Assembly (NCBI GenBank): GCA_018398765.1
Contig: JAHBMJ010004062.1
Span: 76,999 to 140,998, forward strand
Source of the DNA: Chromera velia
Taxonomy: Eukaryota; Sar; Chromeraceae
Length of the DNA: 64,000 bases
Direction of reading: 5' to 3'
The position numbers and the translations under genes are program-made. The notes beneath the pieces were generated by a model. That model was not told where the DNA came from and made no database searches. It saw only the letters and a list, made by a program, of their open reading frames with translations. Positions 1 through 12,526 of this stretch are shown here, piece after piece (position 1 is the stretch's first letter; every line of letters starts with the position of its first letter).

Positions 1-71
1 GCCCAGCTGGCTGCCTTCCTGTCTGTTGATTGACTGTTTGATCTCCTTCCTTCCATCCTTCCTTCCTTCAG

Positions 72-3000
72 GTCTTGTACAGAGCCACGGCGTCTGAGTT
101 CTTCGTGAGACCCGAAAGGTTGGGGGAACTGCGGGCCCTGGCCGCTCATGTGGAGAATCTGGAAGAGAGGAGGCGCGCTCAGGCATCCCCTGGTTCGTCT
201 GTCTGTCTGTCTATTCGTCTGTCGGGTGATTGCTTCTTCTATTTGGAGTAGAATCATGAGAGAAGAAGCAAAAAAAAAAGGAGAAAAAAAAAAGTGCTGA
301 CTTGAAGTGTCAACTAGAAGTGTAGTGAACGTTTTCAACGAAGAAGATTTGCGTTGTGCATGTGTGGACTTCTCTCGTTGACGCCTAGTTGTGAAACGGG
401 GGGGNNNNNNNNNNNNNNNNNNNNNNNNNNNNNNNNNNNNNNNNNNNNNNNNNNNNNNNNNNNNNNNNNNNNNNNNNNNNNNNNNNNNNNNNNNNNNNNN
501 NNNNNNNNNNNNNNNNNNNNNNNNNNNNNNNNNNNNNNNNNNNNNNNNNNNNNNNNNNNNNNNNNNNNNNNNNNNNNNNNNNNNNNNNNNNNNNNNNNNN
601 NNNNNNNNNNNNNNNNNNNNNNNNNNNNNNNNNNNNNNNNNNNNNNNNNNNNNNNNNNNNNNNNNNNNNNNNNNNNNNNNNNNNNNNNNNNNNNNNNNNN
701 NNNNNNGGGGGGGGGGGGGAGAGACGAATTTCTCTCTGGTCTTTTCTCCACTCACCAGAGCCGCCCGCAACAGCACAGGACACACAGCACCCGTTCCCTC
801 TCTTCTGGTTTCGTGTGAATGAGTAAGTCAGTTTGTTTCTTTGAGAAAGCAATCCCGACCAGAAGCGAAGTCCCAAACTCGATATTCTCTTTGAAATGGC
901 TGGCTGGTTTTTCCACTTTATGTATTTTCATCATGACCTAAAATTCTGAATGATGTCCTTTCCCCCCCAAATAAATACCCCCTGAGAGATATGACATGCC
1001 TACATGCATGCAGGTCCCCTTGTGGTACGCCCGTCTTCCTCCTCGCCCTCTCCCTCTCCGCCGCCTCATCATCATGCCGTCTCCTCGAGTCCTCAGCAGA
1101 AGAACCCCGGAAGGGCACTGCCAGGGTCAGCAGGCGGCGGCTGTCGTTTGAGCCCCTCTCTCCCTCTGGACAGAGAGAAAGAGACGGCACTCTCCTCCAC
1201 CTCCAGAGGAGGGAGAGGGTCTCCGACCAGAGACGCCAACAGAGGCTGCTGGCGTTCCGGAGTCTCCCCGACTGCCTGGCTAGATGCGGGGGGACCCTCC
1301 CTTGGTGCTCCTTCACAAGCCTCTGTGGCAGTCTACCTCGAGAGACACCAACAGGGACAGCGGTCTGCAGAAGAAGAAGACAGTGCAGGAGAGAAAGAGA
1401 AACAGAATTCGGGGGATGCGTCAGCACAGCAGCAGCCTGCTCTGCCCACTTCCACAGAGATCTTCGAGGCCGTCGAAAAGGCCAGGGAGGCCGCAGCGCT
1501 CATTGCAGAGGAGGGAAGGAAGAGGCGAGAGGAGATTGAAAGAAGAAACGCAGAGAAGAAATCTGCAATGCAGGCGGTCAGAAAGGTCAGCTGAATGCCA
1601 GGCTGTCGTCTCGTCTGCAACTCACTGGCTGGCTGTCTGTTTGCCTGTCTGTCTGTTTGTCTGCAATGATGCAGGCATTGTTGGGGTGGGTTTCCTTTTG
1701 ACGTGCTTGATTTGCACCCTTTTTCTTGTCTGTAAGTGTTTCTTTCTTTGTTTCTTTTTTTTTCTGGTCAGAGTTCCCGCCTCCCCTTCTCGTTGAAGAG
1801 TCATTCCGTCAGTCCTCCTGTCCGATGGATCCGAATGAGTGAATAGGTGATCGATCGCTCCCTCCTCGTCCTCGTCCCTCCCTGCTCTTTTCTTTTCATA
1901 TATCGCAGCGACTGCGGGAAGAGGACGCTGCCCTGGCTGCCGTTGTGGACTCAAAGTGGAAGTCTCTCGACAGATTCGTGGCAGAACTCCTCATGAAAGT
2001 CGCAGAGACGCGGCAGGAATTGAGGTGGGCTGGAGAGACGGGAAGAAGCAAACGAATAAATGAATAAACAAAAAAAGAAGATATTCTGCCCATTCCCTGA
2101 TTAAAGGAGCTTGACTTGGATGGCCGTCCGCACCACACAAGTGCTTTCTTTCGTAGATTTTGTTTTGTGTCCATTTGCCCGCTTTCTTTTTCTTTTTCTT
2201 TTTGAAGACAAGGAAAGAAACCAACCACACTGAATGCAATTTGGAGCCTGGCTGCCGATATCCGTCCGGTCCCTGCAGGTCTCTCGCCGGTCCGGCAGCT
2301 GCAGCGGCAGTCCGCAGGGCAGTGGAGCAGACACCGGAAGGGAGGGGTCCTCTTGGGTGTGTCCTGGAGGCCCTCCAACTGGGTGCAGTCCTCTGTAGAC
2401 AGGTGGGGGGGGCGGTTGTGAGGGCGTCTCTGTGTGTTGAGGCTGGCTTTTTGTGAGACTCAGGATTGCTTTCTGGGAGAGTAGCTGAATCTTGCTTTCT
2501 TTATGCGGTGACGTTGTTCAAGCCTTGAAGTGTATGCATGGGTGTTTGTTCGTTGACTTGCGCTGCGCAGCTTCGCTTCGATGAATCATCAGTTTTTTTG
2601 TGGAAACATATTTTCACTCCCGTCTTCTTCAGTTCCTGTTGGATAATCCGACTTCTTAGTTCCTGAGGAGGAAGAAATCAAAATGCGCTGCCCAGTCTAC
2701 TGATGACGTGAATGCGCAGTCTGAGTGCATGGTTGCTACCACTCCTTTTGTGACCAAACGTCCTTCCATCCATGCAGTCATGGGAGGAGGTTGAGAATCT
2801 GTGTGAGACAGAATTGATGGACCTTGGAAGCCTGACTGAAACGCTCCGGACGAGAGCCCGGGCGTTGGAAGAGAAGGGGGAATGGCCCCAGCTGCAGCTA
2901 CAGCCCCATTGTCAGAGTTCGTCTGGAGGGGGAGGTGGGAGGCAACGGGGAGACGGGGGGGAGTCCCCAATGGCGTCGCCCCGTGTTGCTTTTGCCTTCG

Positions 3001-6000
3001 CTGAAACCATGGGGGAGGTTCCTGAAGCCTCGAGAGACGGAAAGGCCCTCGAAGTCGCAAAAGACCAATTGGCCCGATTGCAGATCTTCCCACTGGTCTG
3101 TCTGTCACCTTGTCTCTTTCTTGGCCTTTCTCTTGTCTCTGTCTTCGTCTGGAGGTGGCTGTGCATGTCCAGCTGCTCCTCCATCATCCAAGCAGTTTTT
3201 GTGATCTGCTTAAAGAATTCGTTCTCTCTTGTGTCTGAAATCGATTTCTCTTTCCGCTTTAGGTAAAGCTTCCCCTCCGGCGGACCATGTTGGTGCCCAG
3301 TTTTCCCCTCACTTCGTTCTGTCGCTTGCAGGCCCACGCAGCGATGATCAACAAGCTCTACGAAGCCTTCCTGGCTCTGCATATCCTTGCCGGGAGGCGG
3401 GTCTCACCCCCCGCCCCTCCTCCGGCAGGAGAAGAGGAATTCGCAGCAAGAGGAGGCGTTCCGCTCAGCTATGGCAACGAAGGACAGAGAGAAAGGGGGT
3501 GGAGGAGCGAAAACGGTTTCCATGGAGGATTCAAGGACGAGAGTCCCTACGGGTCCTCCTCAACGAAACGACGGGGGACTTCTGGAACCCGAGGGCCTGG
3601 GCATTTCTTCAGTGGAGGCGGCGGGCCTGGAGGGGGCATGTTCGGGGGAGAACCGGAGAGGGAGGCTCCTCCGTTGGGGGGACCTTCCGCATCGCCCCCT
3701 TCTCCTCGTGTTGCTCCTGCGAGACAGGGGCAGGGGGCCTCCACCAAAGTGTCAGTTTGCTGGTCACTCACTCAGTCACGTACGTTCGGGATGTGTTTCT
3801 TTCTGTATATCCGCATGCTTCCCGCTGCGTCTGCGTATGAGGCCGTGTATTTTTGCATATCAGTGTACATCCCCTGCTGGAGTCTGAAAATGTGAACCGG
3901 CATGCATGCGGCAAATGTAATCTCCACCAGCATTTTAAATGTAGAAGTGGCAGGCTGGAAACGAAGGACAAAAGGGCAAAAGCTTCGCACGCACCATTCT
4001 CTTGCTCTTCCCCGAAACCTCACAGGACAAGATCTTCTCTTTTGTTTTCTTTGGCTGGAAAAGGAAAGGGGGATGGAGGTCGTCGCTTGCCTCTATCTTT
4101 CTTTCTTTGTTACTTTCTTTCTTTCCACATCCATCGACGAAAATACGCTCGAGTGCTCAGCAACCCCTCTGCATTCTGTGGCTGTCTTCTGTAATCTATG
4201 TATGCATGCAGAGCGTCTCCGCCTCGATTGAACTCTTCGGTGCCACTCCCCACAGGTGCGTGCGTCGATCAACGCGCAACCCTTTCCCAGAATGCACCTT
4301 TCCTTACTCATTCGCTCCTCAATTCAGATCTCTCTTGTCTTGTAAGAGCTCGTGATCTTTTCTTTCTGCAGACATGCAAACGCGACCATGCGCCGATGCT
4401 CCGATTCACTTTCTGCATGCATTCTCCCTCCCTGCCTCCAAAACTGACTTGCATTCACTGCATGGATGGATGGATGCAGCACCAGCCCCAGAGAGTGCTG
4501 CCGTTCCCAAACCTCCTCTGAGAGGAAATTCAGAGCTCGACCCACTCCCTGCCCCTTTTGTCGCAAGGCAAAGAGAAAGGACACCCGGCAGAGAGACACA
4601 CAGAGGAGCAGCATCAAGAAGCCCGAGGAAGACGGCCAGAGAGACCCACGGGAGCCGGGGTCCGACTGTCATTCAGGGGGGAGGCAGGCTGAGGGTACAG
4701 GATCCATCCAGTGCCTTCGTGCCTGACTCCTTTGACTCGATGCAGGCAGCATCTAGCCCCATCGAGCCCCCCCCCCTGGTAGGGGTCACCGGAGGGCCCC
4801 CCCGGTCTCATCCCCCGCCCCCCCGTAACGCGACCAGCTCTCCCACGAGATGGGAACAGCAGCAAACGGCAGAACGCCGAGTTGGTTTGGGTCACTACGG
4901 GGACATGGAGGGAGACGGGGAGACGGCAATAGTGTTTGAAGGTGGAGACTTGCCGGGACGTCCCACGTCTCCGTCTCCCTGTCGCCTGATGTCTCCAGAC
5001 AGAGACAGAAGCCTCTCTGGCTCACCACTCAGGCAAGGAAGGGGGGCAGGTAGAGAGAGAGAGGTCTCGGGGCCGAGCGACCACAGCGGGGGTGAAGGGG
5101 AGGACAGAGTCGTGGTCACTCTGCGACAAATGAATGCAGGCACGCGTACAGCTCGACAGAAGAAGCAAGGCAATGCGTCAGGGAATCGAAATGGACGAGG
5201 GAGAGATATCGAAGCAGGTGGGTAGAATGCTGAGGAAAAGCCGTTTGTCAGGGAGGGTTTGGAGAGGAACGGAATGGGCGCAGTGTTTTTAGTTTAATGC
5301 CTTTCCCCTCCTTTCCAAAGAACACGGGCGCAAGCGATTCATTCCCTCCCATGTCTCCCCCAGGGGGCCTGCATGCAATTCGTTCTCATCTTCCAGTCAC
5401 TTAGAGAGATCGGATTCCCCATCATCATGCATGCAGTTTTTACAATCACCAATCAGAGGACAGGGCAGTCAGCATGGATGTTGACCTCTTTCTTCTTCCT
5501 CTTTCAATTGTGAAACCAACGCCCCCGTTCATTGAATGAAGTGTTTCGTGTGGATTCATTCACCTGATCGCTCTCATATGTGTGAGTGAACCGAATGCAG
5601 ATTTGTCGCCCCATGGCAGGAGGGCAGAGCCTGACAGTGCCCCCCTCCCCCTCACGTACAGAGACTACAGAAGAAGTCTCTCTCCAAATGCAGTCAGACC
5701 CCTATCCGCCGCTACAAAAGGGGGGGCGAAGCTGAGGTTGCATCGAGAGGGAGAGAGGTACAGCAGCAGCAGAGAGAGAAGGGGTTCGGGAGAGAGAGAC
5801 CGCCGTCCTGATTCCCCCCCCACCAACGTGAAGATTGGTGTAGCTCTGGGAGGGTATGGCAACCTTGAGAGAGGAAGTGCGCGCGATGACTGGAGACATC
5901 TTGACACAGATGCAGGGGCAGAAGCAGAAGGTGAGGATGGGGGGGGGCCTGGCCGTTCTCCCTTCAAGCCCGCGTCCCTTTCCCTCTCCCTCCCTTCCGA

Positions 6001-6586
6001 TGAATCCCTAGGGGCCCTACGCAGAAGAGATTCGGGCCCTCCCCGCTCTGCTCTCATCTCTGCCGGGACCCTAGAGGGTTTCGATGCGTCTTTTCGGACA
6101 GTGAGAAACCCCACTGGTACCAAAACGGGAAACCGGCAAGGCTCTTTCCCGGGCTCGAGGGGGAGGGGGGAAACGGTGCCTGTTGTCGTTGCGCGGGCGG
6201 ATGGGGGGAAGGGTGCCGCTCTTGCCCAGGAGGACTTTCAGCGTCGACGTGACAGGGGTGACCCGTCGCGTGTAGCACCCCGGAGATCTGGAGCGCCCGT
6301 CTCCACCGATGCTGTCCGCATTGCCGTCTCTACCTCCAGCCTCCGGCCTGAGCATGCCGCAGCCCCGACGCGGGGGGGCAGCCAGTTGATGTCGCGTGCG
6401 TCGAAACCCTCTCGCAGGGTTGTCCGGGCAAGTACAGACAGCTCCGAGAGTGTGAGCGTGACGGACCTCGACGGTGCACGCGAGTTATCCGGTCGAGGTG
6501 CATCCGCTGTCCGCTTCTCTCGAAAGCTGGCAGATCGGATACGTAGCATGGTTGTAGAGAAGAAAAAAGGGGGTGCGGCACGCTAG
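72..6586 (+). CDS. Coiled-coil / disordered protein, 3' part of a multi-exon gene
   Basis: No recognised family. Nine exons join in phase: 72-192, 1014-1585, 1909-2024, 2279-2402, 2778-3095, 3332-3750, 4212-4255, 4372-5217 and 5601-6586. Together they give 3,546 nt, about 1,181 residues, ending in TAG. Every junction preserves the frame (for example phase 2 at 2024/2279 and phase 1 at 5217/5601), and seven of nine acceptors end in TGCAG. The first exon continues from outside the window, so the N terminus is missing. The N-terminal half visible here holds charged helical stretches (residues AEEGRKRREEIERRNAEKK in exon 2; more in exons 3 and 5), probably coiled coil. The C-terminal half (exons 8 and 9) is rich in Ser, Arg, Gly and Pro and should be disordered and basic, which could suit a scaffold or RNA-binding role, but that is a guess. 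The assembly gap 405-706 lies in the first intron and could hide an exon. Confidence 0.6.
405..706. other. Assembly gap (302 N) in an intron
   Basis: Run of N bounded on both sides by poly-G (8 G before, 13 G after). The homopolymer probably caused the assembly or sequencing break. Confidence 0.99.
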
Positions 6587-7448
6587 TCTCAGTGTTCTTA
6601 CTTCTCCTCAGTTGTTACTAAGATGTATTGAATAAGGCAGAGCCATGCTGTAGGCCGTGCTGGTATTTGACATATTGTAAGACTTAATTCAATCTTGCTG
6701 GTAGCATCAACTTAACACTGGTATTATTCAAAATCTAGTTCAAAATTGGTAAATAAATGTCAAGCGAAGTTATTGATACCTAGATCGATCTTTAACTATT
6801 TTAATTATCAATACATTATTTAAAGTTCATGCATGTAGACTCTAGTGTAGACTCCAGGTAATCAGATTTAACGCCTACAAGCTCTACTTCTAAAAAAAAT
6901 TTTTGTTTACTAATCTTAGATAATATTAGTAAGGTATCCATGCAAACGCCCCAGTGGGGCCTAGGTCGAGGGATCGAATCTATGCAGGAAATACTAGGTT
7001 GGCCAGAGCCTATATGGCTCACCGGCTTTAACCTGATACATTATCATCATCATAGGCCCTATTATAGGGGTTTACTCTAGGGTTTACTACCAGTTTACTA
7101 GTCAGTCTAGTTATATTATATTTAGATTTCTGGTTAGATTTAGTAGTCCCCCGGTTTACTTTTAGTTAGTTTGCTATAACTGTATAGCTGACTATTAATC
7201 ATAAAAAAAAATTACTTTGGTACTGGCTCAAAGGCTATGGTAGTATAGTATAGTATAGCTTTACTGCATGGCTGGTTTGCTAGCCGTCTACACACTAGCA
7301 GACTTACTTTGACAGTCTAACTTAGCCAGTGGTGACTGTATCACTATGTAAGTAGCGGGGGACCACTGACAGTTTTTATATCTAGTTTTATATAATGCAT
7401 AAAGTCTTTTGTCTGTTGACTCTGTTTGATTCAATGATTCAACTGAAT
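6587..7448. other. AT-rich, CTAG-rich island between convergent genes
   Basis: No gene is visible. The stretch lies between the 3' ends of the coiled-coil gene (+) and the ankyrin gene (-). It is much more AT-rich than its flanks and contains many CTAG tetranucleotides (for example around 7075-7120 and 7270-7300). It carries one copy of the dispersed repeat also found near 21.6-21.95 kb. Confidence 0.7.
6961..7053 (+). repeat. Dispersed repeat, copy 1 (short form)
   Basis: The sequence shares two blocks with 21640-21949: a block ending TATGCAGGAAATACT, and a block AGGTTGGCCAGAG...CTCACCGGCTTTAACC followed by an ATCATCATCAT tail. Here the two blocks are directly joined. In the other copy they are separated by about 230 bp. 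The family was not recognised. Confidence 0.7.
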
Positions 7449-8876
7449 TTACTTGCTTGTTGCTCTAGTTGTTGCTCGGGCGGTTGCTTTCTTCAAAGGC
7501 TGCAAGAGCTCTGCCAGTGGAGAGTCTTTTGCCAGGTCGCGGGGTGTCTTCCCATCTGTGTCTCGCACCTGAGTGTTGGCCCCTCGGGCGAGTAGGAGTG
7601 TGACGATCTTTTTCTTCTCCCCCTCTTTCAGAAGGGCCCAATGAAGCGCTGTTCTCTGCCCGCACCCGGGTGCATTGACATCTGCGCCACTGTCCAGGAG
7701 AATCTTGGCAACCCCCTCAAAACCTTGACGGGCCAACATCACGCAATGTGTAAGTGGGTTATCACCACCCATATTTCTCTTATTCACATCAGCCCCCTTC
7801 TCGATCAACAACCTGACCAGCTGCTCATTCCTCCTTCCAACTGCATGGAAGAGAGCGGTGATTTGATGATGCGTTCTGCCAACCACGTCAACATCCACCC
7901 CCCGGGAGAGAAGAAGCTCTACCAACTTTCCAGACCCAAAAATTGTGAAGAGGTGCAGGAGGGGGAAGGACTGCCAGGTCACTCTAATGCTCTGTACATC
8001 AGCAGTCTTCATGACCAGGTCCCGAAGTGCTGCATACACAGCGGAGCGTTTTTCAACGTAACGACTTCCTGGTTGCCCAACCAGGAAATCCGTGTCGTGG
8101 ATATGGCAGAAGGGGCCCAGGTCTTCTTCGGCAGCCTCGCTGGCGATTTGGAGGACCTTTTTGCCCCCCCCATCCATCGCCTCAACGTCTGCCCCTTTTG
8201 CGACAAGGTGTCGCACCATGTTCCACCACCTCATCTTACATGCCAAAATCAAAACGGTGTCGCCACGCGACAAAATCCCGTTGTTGTTGTTGTTTGTCGC
8301 CTTCACCTCCAAGTCTGCCCCGTCTTCTAAAATCATCTCTGTGGCGGCCCAGCGGCCGGCAAACACGGCACTCATGAGGGCGGTCTCGCCATTCTCAAGG
8401 CCGTCCACGTCTGCCCCCACTTTCAAGTACAGTTCAAGGTTCTTTCTATCCTTCTCGAGGGAGAACCGACAGAAGCGAGACAGGACTTTCTGCAGGTCCT
8501 GTCTCCGGACTGGCCTGAAGGAACGAATGACATGACCCACCCCATGACCCTTCTGGAAGAATCGGGACAGATCAATCTCGTAATACCTGCCAGCCACCTC
8601 CTCAAATCGCCCCCGCACGCGCTGCAAGAAATCGGTTCCCATCTCTTTCACCCGTTGAAGATCGGAAACATCCTCAGCGCCCACGCAACGAGCAGAAGCT
8701 GCTGCTGCAACTGCTGCCTCCTTCTCTTCGGTCACTTTGGCTTTCAACAGCTTCTCGACAAGCTCCACACACTCAAACGTCTTCTTGAAAGACAAGAGGA
8801 AAGAAGATTTCCATTCCTGCAGTTCTTCCAGGAAGGCTTCGGTGGTGGGAGGGACAGCGGGCTTCTGGAACTCCAT
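7449..8876 (-). CDS. Ankyrin-repeat protein (intronless)
   Basis: Single open frame. I chose the ATG at 8876 (475 residues, beginning MEFQKPAVPPTTEAF). An in-frame extension to 9026 would need a poor hydrophobic leader. The first 130 residues are helical and charged without a clear domain. From about residue 140 onwards there are ankyrin repeats with the usual signature of a hydrophobic helix pair followed by G-A/V-D-V or GAD (LYLKVGADVDG, MILEDGADLEV, HLVAKGADVEAM, LLLSRGVDVDV, LLIEKGADVNKR, ILLDSGADVNAP, LLLARGANTQV), about seven units. A spacer of roughly 60 residues (EAAEEDLGPFCHIHD...) separates the third and fourth units. Ankyrin repeats bind other proteins; no catalytic domain is present, so the partner and process are unknown. 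The C-terminal tail is Thr/Ala/Arg-rich. The gene is convergent with the coiled-coil gene. Confidence 0.85.
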   Translation of the reverse strand: MEFQKPAVPPTTEAFLEELQEWKSSFLLSFKKTFECVELVEKLLKAKVTEEKEAAVAAAASARCVGAEDVSDLQRVKEMGTDFLQRVRGRFEEVAGRYYEIDLSRFFQKGHGVGHVIRSFRPVRRQDLQKVLSRFCRFSLEKDRKNLELYLKVGADVDGLENGETALMSAVFAGRWAATEMILEDGADLEVKATNNNNNGILSRGDTVLILACKMRWWNMVRHLVAKGADVEAMDGGGKKVLQIASEAAEEDLGPFCHIHDTDFLVGQPGSRYVEKRSAVYAALRDLVMKTADVQSIRVTWQSFPLLHLFTIFGSGKLVELLLSRGVDVDVVGRTHHQITALFHAVGRRNEQLVRLLIEKGADVNKRNMGGDNPLTHCVMLARQGFEGVAKILLDSGADVNAPGCGQRTALHWALLKEGEKKKIVTLLLARGANTQVRDTDGKTPRDLAKDSPLAELLQPLKKATARATTRATSK

Positions 8877-9026
8877 GATTTCGTGTGTATGTGAATGCAG
8901 AGCAGTCAAGTAGAGCAACGAGCTCAAGAAGCACTGACAACGTGTCACAAAGCAAGGCAAAAAATGTCGCAAGGCTCTGAAAATTGAGACGAATTGAGAA
9001 AGAGAGTGTATGAAGGCTGTCCCCAA

Positions 9027-9737
9027 GCCGCACAGCAGTACGTCCTTTCATCAGCACACCTTGAAGTCTGAGGGGATCAGACGGTCCAGCTCCATGCCTG
9101 CCGAACGGATCAACCCCTTGTCTGTCGCAGTCGCAGTCTGTCATCCAGCATACGTGCCATGAAATCCCAAAGCTGTAGTGCATGTACCGATGGCTTTATC
9201 GATGAAACATATACTCAGATATGAATGTGCATGTATTCTATATGGATACACGCCCGGAGAGGCGATATATCGATAAGAGATTCTATCGATACATATCGGT
9301 ACACATTCGATACATGTATTAATACGGCACAACATGAGCTAGGGCCGCGGCGCGTGCAGGGGCCCGCGGGCTGCATGGCCGGGCCCGCGGGCTGCCGGCG
9401 CGCGGGCAGGGCCGGAAGGGTCGATCTCTGCCCAAAAAAAAAGTTGGAACAGAAAAAAAAGAGACTCGTACGATCGATCTGGACACAAATATATAGACAC
9501 AATGATCTTGTCACAGATCCAATTCTGATTCTGCAGCCATTCAGCTTGCAGTGTGTTCTGGTCTGTTCAAGTGTTTCGGTTGATCCCTTGAGCTCGCATC
9601 CTCACTCAGTCTGCCGTTCCTCAAGCACACGATCGTCTTCATTCATCAAGCGCCAAATCAAAAGATCAAAGGAATCTCCCGTCTCCAACCGATCGATCCT
9701 CTCCTTCCCGACCTGCTCATAGTTAAAATGATGGGCT
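9027..9737. other. Divergent intergenic region
   Basis: The region separates the 5' ends of the ankyrin gene (-) and the small secreted-protein gene (+). It contains an ATCGATA-rich patch (9255-9310) and a very GC-rich patch with a short tandem repeat (9340-9420). No gene was recognised. Promoters for both neighbours should lie here, but I see no definable motif. Confidence 0.5.
9340..9420. repeat. GC-rich patch with duplicated GGGCCCGCGGGCTGC
   Basis: GGGCCCGCGGGCTGC occurs at about 9359 and again at about 9380, in an 80-bp stretch of almost pure G and C. It sits right next to an AT-rich ATCGATA patch. Self-complementary segments such as GGGCCCGCGGGC could form hairpins. Confidence 0.6.
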
Positions 9738-10082
9738 TTGGTCGCTCTTGTTGCCCTCTTCGGCCTTGCCATCGCACAGCAGCAACCAGAGGTGTCATCT
9801 GCTGCTTCTTCCAACAGACTTCGCGGGCAGGTGTCTGAAGCCGTCTCCATGCCCTCTCCCCCTACGAACCCAATGGAGAAGTTGCCATCAGACCTCGTGG
9901 AAATCGAGCCTGACGCCTCCTCCAATCTCCTCGAGAGCGAGGCCGCAGAGGCCTTCGAGAAGGGAATGGTCTGCGTCCGAGTGGGCACAACCAGCCGCGG
10001 CTGCCGCAGCTGCTGTCCCTCGAGGTGCACTTACGACTCGCGCCCTTACGGCTCTTACGACAGGTGCTGCTGCGGCTACTAA
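9738..10082 (+). CDS. Small Cys-rich secreted-like protein, start unclear
   Basis: The open frame ends at TAA (10080-10082). Its N-terminal end reads as a hydrophobic signal segment (VALVALFGLAIA) followed by QQQPEV, which looks like a signal-peptidase site. The mature part of about 100 residues is Ser/Glu-rich. It ends in a compact region with eight cysteines (GCRSCCPSRC ... DRCCCGY), suggesting disulphide bonding outside the cell. No family was recognised. The oddity is the start: the only nearby ATG codons (9728, 9731) lie in another frame, and an in-frame TGA lies at 9729-9731. Either translation begins at a non-ATG codon, or a small indel (real or sequencing) separates the ATG from the rest, or a short upstream exon is missed. 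Confidence 0.4.
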   Translation: MVALVALFGLAIAQQQPEVSSAASSNRLRGQVSEAVSMPSPPTNPMEKLPSDLVEIEPDASSNLLESEAAEAFEKGMVCVRVGTTSRGCRSCCPSRCTYDSRPYGSYDRCCCGY

Positions 10083-11625
10083 GGTTGAGGGGGCTGCTCG
10101 TGTTCAACCTGCTGTGTGATTGGAGGGCAGTTGTGTGATAGAGATATTCGGGTGCATGACTCCCTGTGACCTCTCTCTTCTCTCCAACAGACTTGGGGGT
10201 GCGGTGATATCTTTTGTTTGAGGGAGCGAACAGTCGTGATGTGCTTGGTTCGATTGGTGAAATTCAATGTCTCCTCCTGATAAAGTGCTCGTCGTGATAA
10301 AAGTGCTCTTTTGTTCGGTTCGTTTCTCTTTGGGTTTGCTGTCTTTTGTTTGCCATGGGTGGGGTGATGAGAGATAAAGAGATGTGATCGACGTTGTTGC
10401 CCGTCGAATGTCTGTCTCAAGAGATGAGAAGTGAGACCGTGGTGTTAGATCAGAGAGCAAAGTCTCTCTCTCGGTCTCTCTTGATTATCTTCAGTCTGTA
10501 TGTAATTGAAGAATGCCGGATATCAAATGAAGAAGCTCTGGCTGTGCATCTGGTTAGGTTTTCAGATCGAAGTGATGCCGCCCCTTCCCAGTGCGGCTTG
10601 AACGGTGTGAATCATTGTTGGTGAATGGAGAATTGGGGGGGTGGCTGCTTGCCAGCTAGTGCTTGTTTTCAGGTGTTCGGACGGTCTGTGTTCAGGAAAA
10701 GCTGAGTGTACGCAGAACTGTACCAAAGATCGACTTGATCGAAGAAGCTTCAAAGTTGGTACGATGACGGATCCATTAATAATCTCATAATCTCATAATA
10801 AATATTGATGATTTGACTATCATTGCTACTTGAAGTTGATATGCTGAGATGAGGATTAGGATTAATCTTCGGTAACGACTCCGACGCTCCGGTACTAAAT
10901 ATTAGCGATTCTCTACAAAACTGCGTAACTTAAAGAAGCTTAGAAGGAAGCTTATAAATGAATTTCAAGTTAATTAAGTAAATTTATAGATCAATCATAT
11001 GAATTTAAGTGAATTTAGTATGTAAAGTCACAAGTATTTTTTTATTTAGAAGTTGGCAAGTTGCCTTGAATTAACTATAAATCTTAGAGCAACATAGAGC
11101 AATATCCAACGCCGTCTTATGTACAGTGCCTAGCACTATGTACTCAGCAGCACTCTAATATCCCCTAGTATGCACTGCGGCAACGAAGCTAGTTGATATG
11201 AGCATAATAAAGTCAGATTAACCGATAAAAAAGAACGTCCACAACTCTAACATCACTACGAGATGTTCTTTAAAGTTGTCGTTTAAGTCGACTGATCTTC
11301 TTTAATCAATCAATCACCTTAAGAAAAACGTATATGTTTTATTCATACAAAGATGTATTATATTTATTTTTTACTTTTTAAAATATGATTTATAAAGATT
11401 TGATACGGATCATCATAATGATGAAATGGATATACTCATAGATCTAGTCATAGATCCATTAAGATTCACGCAATGTGCAATGCAGTGGATCAAACGCAGG
11501 TACGTGTTACCAGAGCTGTTGTAAGAGCTTTTCCACCTAGTTTTCCACATCGTTTGGAACACGTTTCCTCGCCTTTCTAGTCGTATATTTATCTTGATGA
11601 GTCCGAATGCAGATTCTTTTCCTCG
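10083..11625. other. Convergent intergenic region with AT-rich island
   Basis: The region lies between the 3' ends of the small Cys-rich gene (+) and the unrecognised helical gene (-). From about 10750 to 11600 it is strongly AT-rich with no long open frame. I see no gene or RNA gene in it. Confidence 0.6.
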
Positions 11626-12063
11626 TCAACCGAGCCCAACGGCATAGGCCTCAACGTCTTCAAGGAAAGCTTTCAGCCTCTGCAAAGAAATTGGGGGAAG
11701 GCTACAGCTGACAGTGGTGACGACTCACATCCCATTGATGCGTCAGAAGACAGACAGCGTGCTCAAAGAAGAAAACATTTTTGACAGAAAAGTCACGATC
11801 CCCGCATCTCACCAGCAGGCATACGCATGCAGACGCAGGGAGTGTAAGACTCGAAGCCAGAAAGACAGACGGATGGACAGAGAGACGAACAAATACACAT
11901 ATGCTGTTGTCCAGTGTCTCTCTCTTGTCAATATTTCCCGACAACTGAAGTGACAGGGAGCACGCATTTTTGCGTAACACAACAGCAACTCGCAGAGCAG
12001 CAGACGCCCGCATAGATCGACGGATCGTTCATGTGCTACTGGACAGCAACGGACGCACGCACA

Positions 12064-12117
<54 letters not shown>

Positions 12118-12489
12118 GATTCAAACACACCCCACCCTCGCGCGCGCACATACCGAAAGCGCGACGGAGACAGAGAGAGAGAGACTTTGATATGTATCCA
12201 CACCCACCTGTTGTGCTTGGTTCAGTCTTGATTGTTGTTGGCATCTCTGCGCATTCGTGTCGTCGCTTTGACTCTTGTGAGTGGCGCTTTCGTCTCCTCC
12301 GTCTTCATCGTTTTCCGTCGGTCTGTTCTGCGTGGGTGTGAGCGTCAGAATCTCTTCTCGTCTGACTCCTTGCTTCTCAAATCCAACAGCACGACCAGAT
12401 ACAGGAGTCTCCTCAGCTCTCCCGCCCAGGCTGTGACCTCTGCACAAACTTTGTAATCCCGAGAGACCCGACTGCCGAAAGACAGCAAC

Positions 12490-12526
<37 letters not shown>

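Noticed and set aside
335-876. Open frames crossing the 405-706 gap on both strands
   Set aside because: They are open only because they consist mostly of unknown bases.
6961-6990. Resemblance of GGGATCGAATC to a tRNA T-arm, suggesting a tRNA-derived SINE
   Set aside because: No matching acceptor stem, anticodon arm or polymerase III box A was found around it, and the second copy does not keep the motif.
10394-10753. Short frames on both strands between the small Cys-rich gene and the AT-rich island
   Set aside because: Under 80 codons, with no signal, domain or splice sites.
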